From Limnomonas spitsbergensis (taxonomy: Eukaryota > Chlorophyta > Chlorophyceae > Chlamydomonadales), in the NCBI GenBank assembly GCA_037349105.1, contig JAYJMM010000111.1:558001-622000 (forward strand): 64,000 nt of DNA. The letters are read 5' to 3'. The position numbers and the translations under genes were made by a program. Below are positions 63,901 through 64,000 of the stretch, piece by piece (the stretch's first letter is position 1; every line of letters begins with the position of its first letter). Under the pieces are notes generated by a model, which was not told where the DNA came from, made no database searches, and saw only the letters and a list, made by a program, of their open reading frames with translations.

Positions 63901-64000
63901 TCTTCTTCGCGCAAAGGTGCCCCATACCTGGCGAAGCTTGCATGACAGTCTGCTACCACGAGGTCAAGCACCTTCCGCAACACTTGGACTGGCGTGGTTC
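42998..64000 (-). CDS. Dual-GAF-domain TKL-type protein kinase, 3' 20 exons (5' end beyond window)
   Basis: Exons on the minus strand: >64000-63929, 63573-63347, 61911-61806, 60465-60387, 57750-57583, 57300-57157, 55386-55273, 54474-54322, 53756-53601, 53356-53273, 52283-52182, 50768-50673, 50276-50142, 49492-49428, 48701-48505, 47828-47741, 46521-46410, 45688-45602, 44090-43947, 43135-42998 (TAG). All join in phase, about 820 residues. The N-terminal half shows GAF-type strands (ISAVPICVADKTIGILTLG; later SVLVFPLKVKQQIFGVVFC), suggesting two GAF sensor domains. The kinase follows: P-loop GEGGFAKVFRG, VGIK lysine, AHEI helix-C Glu, hinge EIIEYCDLGNL-like, catalytic HCDMKPANVLL (HRD Arg is Cys), SDFGLS, AYVAPEAL, SSVDVYAFG, QQRPTF. 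All catalytic residues are present, so activity is expected. GAF domains usually bind cyclic nucleotides or chromophores; the ligand here is unknown. The short tail after the kinase domain is Asp/Lys-rich. Confidence 0.88.
43145..43640. repeat. Degenerate telomere-like TTTAGGG array in the last kinase intron
   Basis: About 500 bp dominated by TTTAGGGTT motifs alternating with CAGTGTTCATCAGG and AATGTTTATCAGG, forming a higher-order pattern of roughly 35-60 bp. The plant/green-algal telomere heptamer TTTAGGG occurs many times but rarely in perfect tandem. Confidence 0.85.
43663..43835. repeat. Tandem ~57-bp repeat, three copies
   Basis: Units contain CAATCCGGCTCAACC or CAATCCGCCTCAACC, CCGTATCATGC and GCTGCCTTGGTAA. 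They lie in the same intron, between the telomere-like array and the exon-edge copies. Confidence 0.75.
43846..43919 (-). pseudogene. Two decayed copies of the 3' edge of exon 43947-44090
   Basis: Copies at about 43887-43919 (ACCGTGAGCATGGTGTTCAT) and 43846-43877 (CTGTGAGCATGTACTCTGCC) repeat the exon end and splice donor found at 43941-43972. Both lie downstream of the exon on the coding strand. Confidence 0.7.
44208..45012 (-). repeat. 39-bp minisatellite (about 17 units) flanked by copies of an exon 5' edge
   Basis: From 44318 to 44990, 39-bp units (AAATGGAGGTGGGAGGAAAT then GGAGGAAAAGTGGGGATAC) differ mainly by G/C at one site. On both sides, at 44208-44236 and 44984-45012, are copies of the acceptor and first codons of exon 43947-44090 (GCATCACCACC-type sequence), so the array appears to have grown within a duplicated exon boundary. 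Long ORFs through the array are an artefact of the 39-bp (13-codon) period. Confidence 0.85.
45772..45850 (-). pseudogene. Decayed copy of the 5' edge of exon 45602-45688
   Basis: GATCCCGAACGCATGCACCT followed by GCAATAGCATCG and ATCATGGTTGCATTGGGTCA parallels the true exon start and flanking intron at 45671-45741. On the coding strand it would read VHAFGILM instead of VYAFGILM, then diverge. Confidence 0.75.
46285..46395 (-). pseudogene. Decayed copy of the activation-loop exon
   Basis: The coding strand reads CSTAAYGVPEAPICEKKVKS, a clear diverged copy of the kinase exon at 46410-46521 (CGTAAYVAPEALICNKKVNS), including a donor-like GTTAGT. The APE motif is altered (VPEAP). It lies downstream of the true exon and is not needed for the phase-consistent model. 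Confidence 0.8.
46525..46700. repeat. Irregular GCGGTGAGTGACAA repeats
   Basis: About ten imperfect copies of AAGCGGTGAGAGAC-like units in the intron upstream of exon 46410-46521. The plus strand shows many GGTGAGT donor-like strings but the gene runs the other way. Confidence 0.6.
46879..47150. mobile_element. Mariner-like MITE, diverged copy
   Basis: 272 bp with left end CTGTCGTGTCAGTC and right end (reverse complement) CCGTAGTGTTAGTC, internally related to 59401-59992 (GATCGGA-x-GCTG, TGGTTCGTTT, TTCTTGAAAAACGAT). A TA lies at the left flank; the right flank is altered. Non-coding, within a kinase intron. Confidence 0.6.
47922..48185 (-). pseudogene. Two decayed copies of the 5' edge of exon 47741-47828
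   Basis: At about 47925-47985 (TTGAGCAACACGTTGGCTGG) and 48118-48185 (TGAGCTACACGCTGGCTGG) the catalytic-loop exon start and its acceptor are repeated upstream of the true exon, with increasing divergence. Confidence 0.75.
48285..48395 (-). pseudogene. Copies of the 3' edge of exon 48505-48701
   Basis: CACAGTACACCCCACTCACG and GCAGCGCACCAC repeat the exon end and donor at 48482-48515; a shorter copy lies near 48290. They are embedded in C-rich low-complexity sequence. Confidence 0.5.
48735..49012 (+). repeat. Long member of the hAT-MITE-related repeat family
   Basis: Starts TGTTTATCTTTTTGTGGCTC followed by AGCTACATGTCAGCTAC and ends CTGCTGAAGGTGGACTTG. Homologous to 52803-52985 (inverted) and 2132-2300, with additional internal sequence. 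Lies in a kinase intron. Confidence 0.55.
49800..50135. repeat. CCCCTGCTACTGC-type low-complexity array
   Basis: About 330 bp of imperfect CTGCTACTGCCCCTGCTCCC repeats in a kinase intron, with nearby (CA)n runs around 49505-49525 and 49605-49735. Confidence 0.85.
50430..50600. repeat. Irregular tandem repeat (CTAGATCTGGTATAT-type)
   Basis: Two to three ~60-bp imperfect units containing ATGCACTAGATCTGGT, ACACTGTCTGTCC and GATCCTGT-type motifs in a kinase intron. Confidence 0.6.
50812..51722. repeat. 13-bp minisatellite, about 69 copies
   Basis: Units AGGTCCCAGAGGC or AGGTTCCAGAGGT run almost without interruption for 0.9 kb in the intron between the P-loop exon and the helix-C exon. Two positions vary (C/T), giving a binary-like pattern. 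The 420- and 365-codon ORFs across it are artefacts of the period. Confidence 0.95.
52803..52985 (-). repeat. Inverted member of the hAT-MITE-related repeat family
   Basis: Begins GAGTCCACCTTCAGCAGG and ends GTAGCTGAGCCACAAAAG with AAAGAAACACGG, the reverse complement of the 48735 copy's ends. Within a kinase intron. Confidence 0.55.
53024..53115 (-). pseudogene. Decayed copy of the 3' edge of exon 53273-53356
   Basis: GTGCACCGAGAAGTCCATGG with the intron stretch before it (TCTAGGGCT...) matches 53221-53300. On the coding strand it reads IQSAMDFSVHG versus the true IKSAMDFS followed by the donor. Confidence 0.8.
54145..54205 (-). pseudogene. Decayed copy of the 3' edge of exon 54322-54474
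   Basis: Coding strand reads MSPHLLQGLSKGHLNMD, a diverged copy of MSPHLLKALGTGHLNMD in the true exon; it lies downstream of it. Confidence 0.85.
54575..54640 (-). pseudogene. Decayed copy of the 5' edge of exon 54322-54474
   Basis: Coding strand has GATCAAGCAGTAAATCGTC and TTCTGCATGTCTGGCGTTCT, matching the start of the true exon (GTCAAGCAGCAGATC, TTCTGCATGTCAGGCGTGCT) but with a stop in place of Gln. It lies upstream of the true exon. Confidence 0.8.
55090..55170 (-). pseudogene. Decayed copy of the 3' edge of exon 55273-55386
   Basis: Coding strand reads ARLIKPPTSVLVFPLK followed by a GTGAAT donor-like end, against TRLIKPPTSVLVFPLK in the true exon. Weaker, more diverged CACCTTGAG-type copies continue toward 54880. 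Confidence 0.85.
55496..55535 (-). pseudogene. Copy of the 5' edge of exon 55273-55386
   Basis: AGCTTCTGTACATCAGGGAT then CATCACCTG repeats the exact acceptor and first ten codons (VMIPDVQKL) of the true exon at 55360-55389, upstream of it. Confidence 0.85.
56068..56996. repeat. 45-bp minisatellite, about 20 copies
   Basis: Units of CCTCATCCCCCTCTTTCACC plus CACCTACCTTCCCCCTCACC plus CTGTA, highly homogeneous, in a kinase intron. The 45-bp (15-codon) period keeps all frames open, which explains several long spurious ORFs on both strands. Confidence 0.95.
57005..57093 (-). pseudogene. Decayed copy of the 3' part of exon 57157-57300
   Basis: GTTGACCACCGATCGCACAA and TGCCGCCACTGGCCTGCAC are identical to the true exon; the edge nearer the donor has diverged (TGTATATTCTGATCC for TGTATACTGATCTTC). 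It lies downstream of the true exon. Confidence 0.9.
57395..57545. repeat. ~28-bp tandem repeat
   Basis: About five units of CGCGCCCACACAACCGTGAC-type sequence in a kinase intron. Confidence 0.75.
57870..58140 (-). pseudogene. Three decayed copies of the 5' edge of exon 57583-57750
   Basis: Around 57885-57915, 57970-58000 and 58035-58075, strings such as GATGTTCATGACAAGCTGCG resemble the true exon start at 57733-57755 (GACATCCCGGACAAGCTGCG) and are followed by G-rich repeats. They lie upstream of the exon. Confidence 0.5.
58495..58612. repeat. 9-bp GC-rich repeat (GGAGGCCGC)n
   Basis: About twelve copies of GGAGGCCGC/GAAGGCCGC, followed by two direct copies of CCGCGTCATACAAGGCAGCG at about 58600 and 58740. 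Part of the mitochondrial-type insertion. Confidence 0.9.
58791..58860. repeat. Perfect 24-bp palindrome arms
   Basis: AATTAAATTAGGCCCCCTGA plus CAGG at 58791-58814 is the exact reverse complement of 58837-58860, with a 22-base spacer. A second palindrome (GCCGCCCGGGCAA / TTGCCCGGGCGGC) lies at about 58942-58984, and a third (TACCTCCAC-TAC-GTGGAGGTA) at about 58430-58455. Confidence 0.95.
59401..59992. mobile_element. Mariner-like element (592 bp) with TA target duplication
   Basis: Left end CCGTAGTATCAGTC and the reverse complement of the right end CCGTAGTATCAGTC are identical, continuing into ATTTTCGTTTTATA-like and ATTTCGTTTTATAG. TA flanks both sides (59399-59400, 59993-59994), the signature of Tc1/mariner-type insertion. 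No transposase frame; the internal GC-rich part may be a captured fragment. Its left end abuts the nad5 fragment. Confidence 0.8.
60052..60245 (-). pseudogene. Two decayed copies of the 3' edge of exon 60387-60465
   Basis: At 60195-60245 (CACCGGCAAACATTAGGAAT...TGCTAGACATGCTGGC) and 60052-60108 (CACCAGCATGTATTTCGGAA TGC) the exon end and donor are repeated, downstream of the true exon (SSMIKDNSIPKYMP). Confidence 0.8.
60466..61805. other. Kinase intron interval
   Basis: Mostly unremarkable. Contains ACGCATGGGCGCATGT-type repeats at about 61000-61070 and the C-rich array below. No exon is needed here: flanking exons join in phase. Confidence 0.6.
61430..61740. repeat. C-rich ~33-bp array and (CA)n tract
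   Basis: Units with CAGCAGGCCCCCAGACAGGC and CCCCCTGAGCAGTCGGCAGG, ending in an alternating CACACACA tract at about 61702-61733. In a kinase intron. Confidence 0.85.
61935..62632. repeat. 26-bp minisatellite, about 26 copies
   Basis: Units ACACGGCTGGTAAGTGATAA plus AAAGGC, very homogeneous, in the kinase intron upstream of exon 61806-61911. Each unit carries GGTAAGT, a perfect donor motif, on the strand opposite to the gene. Three long overlapping minus-strand ORFs here are period artefacts. Confidence 0.95.
62740..63245. repeat. GCATGGGATC-type irregular minisatellite
   Basis: Roughly 25 imperfect units such as ATACATGCATGGGATCTGTA, with alternating purine/pyrimidine ACATGCAT cores, in the intron between exons 61806-61911 and 63347-63573. 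Confidence 0.85.

Overview
The window looks like nuclear DNA of a green alga, most likely from the Chlamydomonadales/volvocine group. This is inferred from GC-rich coding exons with Ala/Ser/Gly-rich proteins, many short introns with GTGAGT/GTGCGT/GTGGGT donors, a GAF-domain tyrosine-kinase-like (TKL-type) protein kinase, a secreted GCC2/GCC3-type cysteine-rich protein, TTTAGGG-like repeats, and an nad5 insertion from a mitochondrial genome studded with GC-rich palindromes. No species is claimed.

Layout. 84-1618 (+): 3' part of a low-complexity protein gene. 1.6-5.3 kb: intergenic, with a 31-bp tandem repeat, LINE tails and a textbook hAT-type MITE. 5362-6615 (-): single-exon SpoU/TrmH-family RNA 2'-O-methyltransferase. 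8.4-28.0 kb: a large decayed Ty3/Gypsy-type LTR-retroelement complex. Its plus-strand part has an LTR, an integrase and a PHD finger. Its minus-strand part (about 27 to 12 kb) has gag-like ORFs with five CCHC knuckles, an aspartic protease, reverse transcriptase and RNase H, and a DNMT3-like cytosine methyltransferase. Both parts carry in-frame stops and frameshifts. 28-34.7 kb: gene-poor, with LINE 3' fragments and a circularly permuted tRNA-Met(CAU)-like sequence. 34777-38095 (+): a complete six-exon gene for a 573-residue secreted cysteine-rich protein. 38-42.9 kb: LINE remnants and an orphan ORF. 42998 to beyond 64000 (-): the 3' 20 exons of a giant gene for a dual-GAF protein kinase, all with compatible phases.

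The kinase gene is the most unusual part. Its exons total about 2.5 kb in 21 kb. The introns are filled with minisatellites (13, 26, 39 and 45 bp units), a degenerate telomere-like array, MITEs and a nuclear mitochondrial insertion. They also hold many decayed copies of the edges of the neighbouring exons: copies of an exon's 5' edge lie upstream of it and copies of its 3' edge lie downstream. This suggests introns growing by repeated local duplication across splice junctions.

The standout candidates are the permuted tRNA, the methyltransferase captured by the retroelement, the exon-edge duplications and the palindrome-bearing mitochondrial insertion. All coordinates and homologies were read by eye. 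Exon models were checked for phase consistency, but no database or alignment was run.
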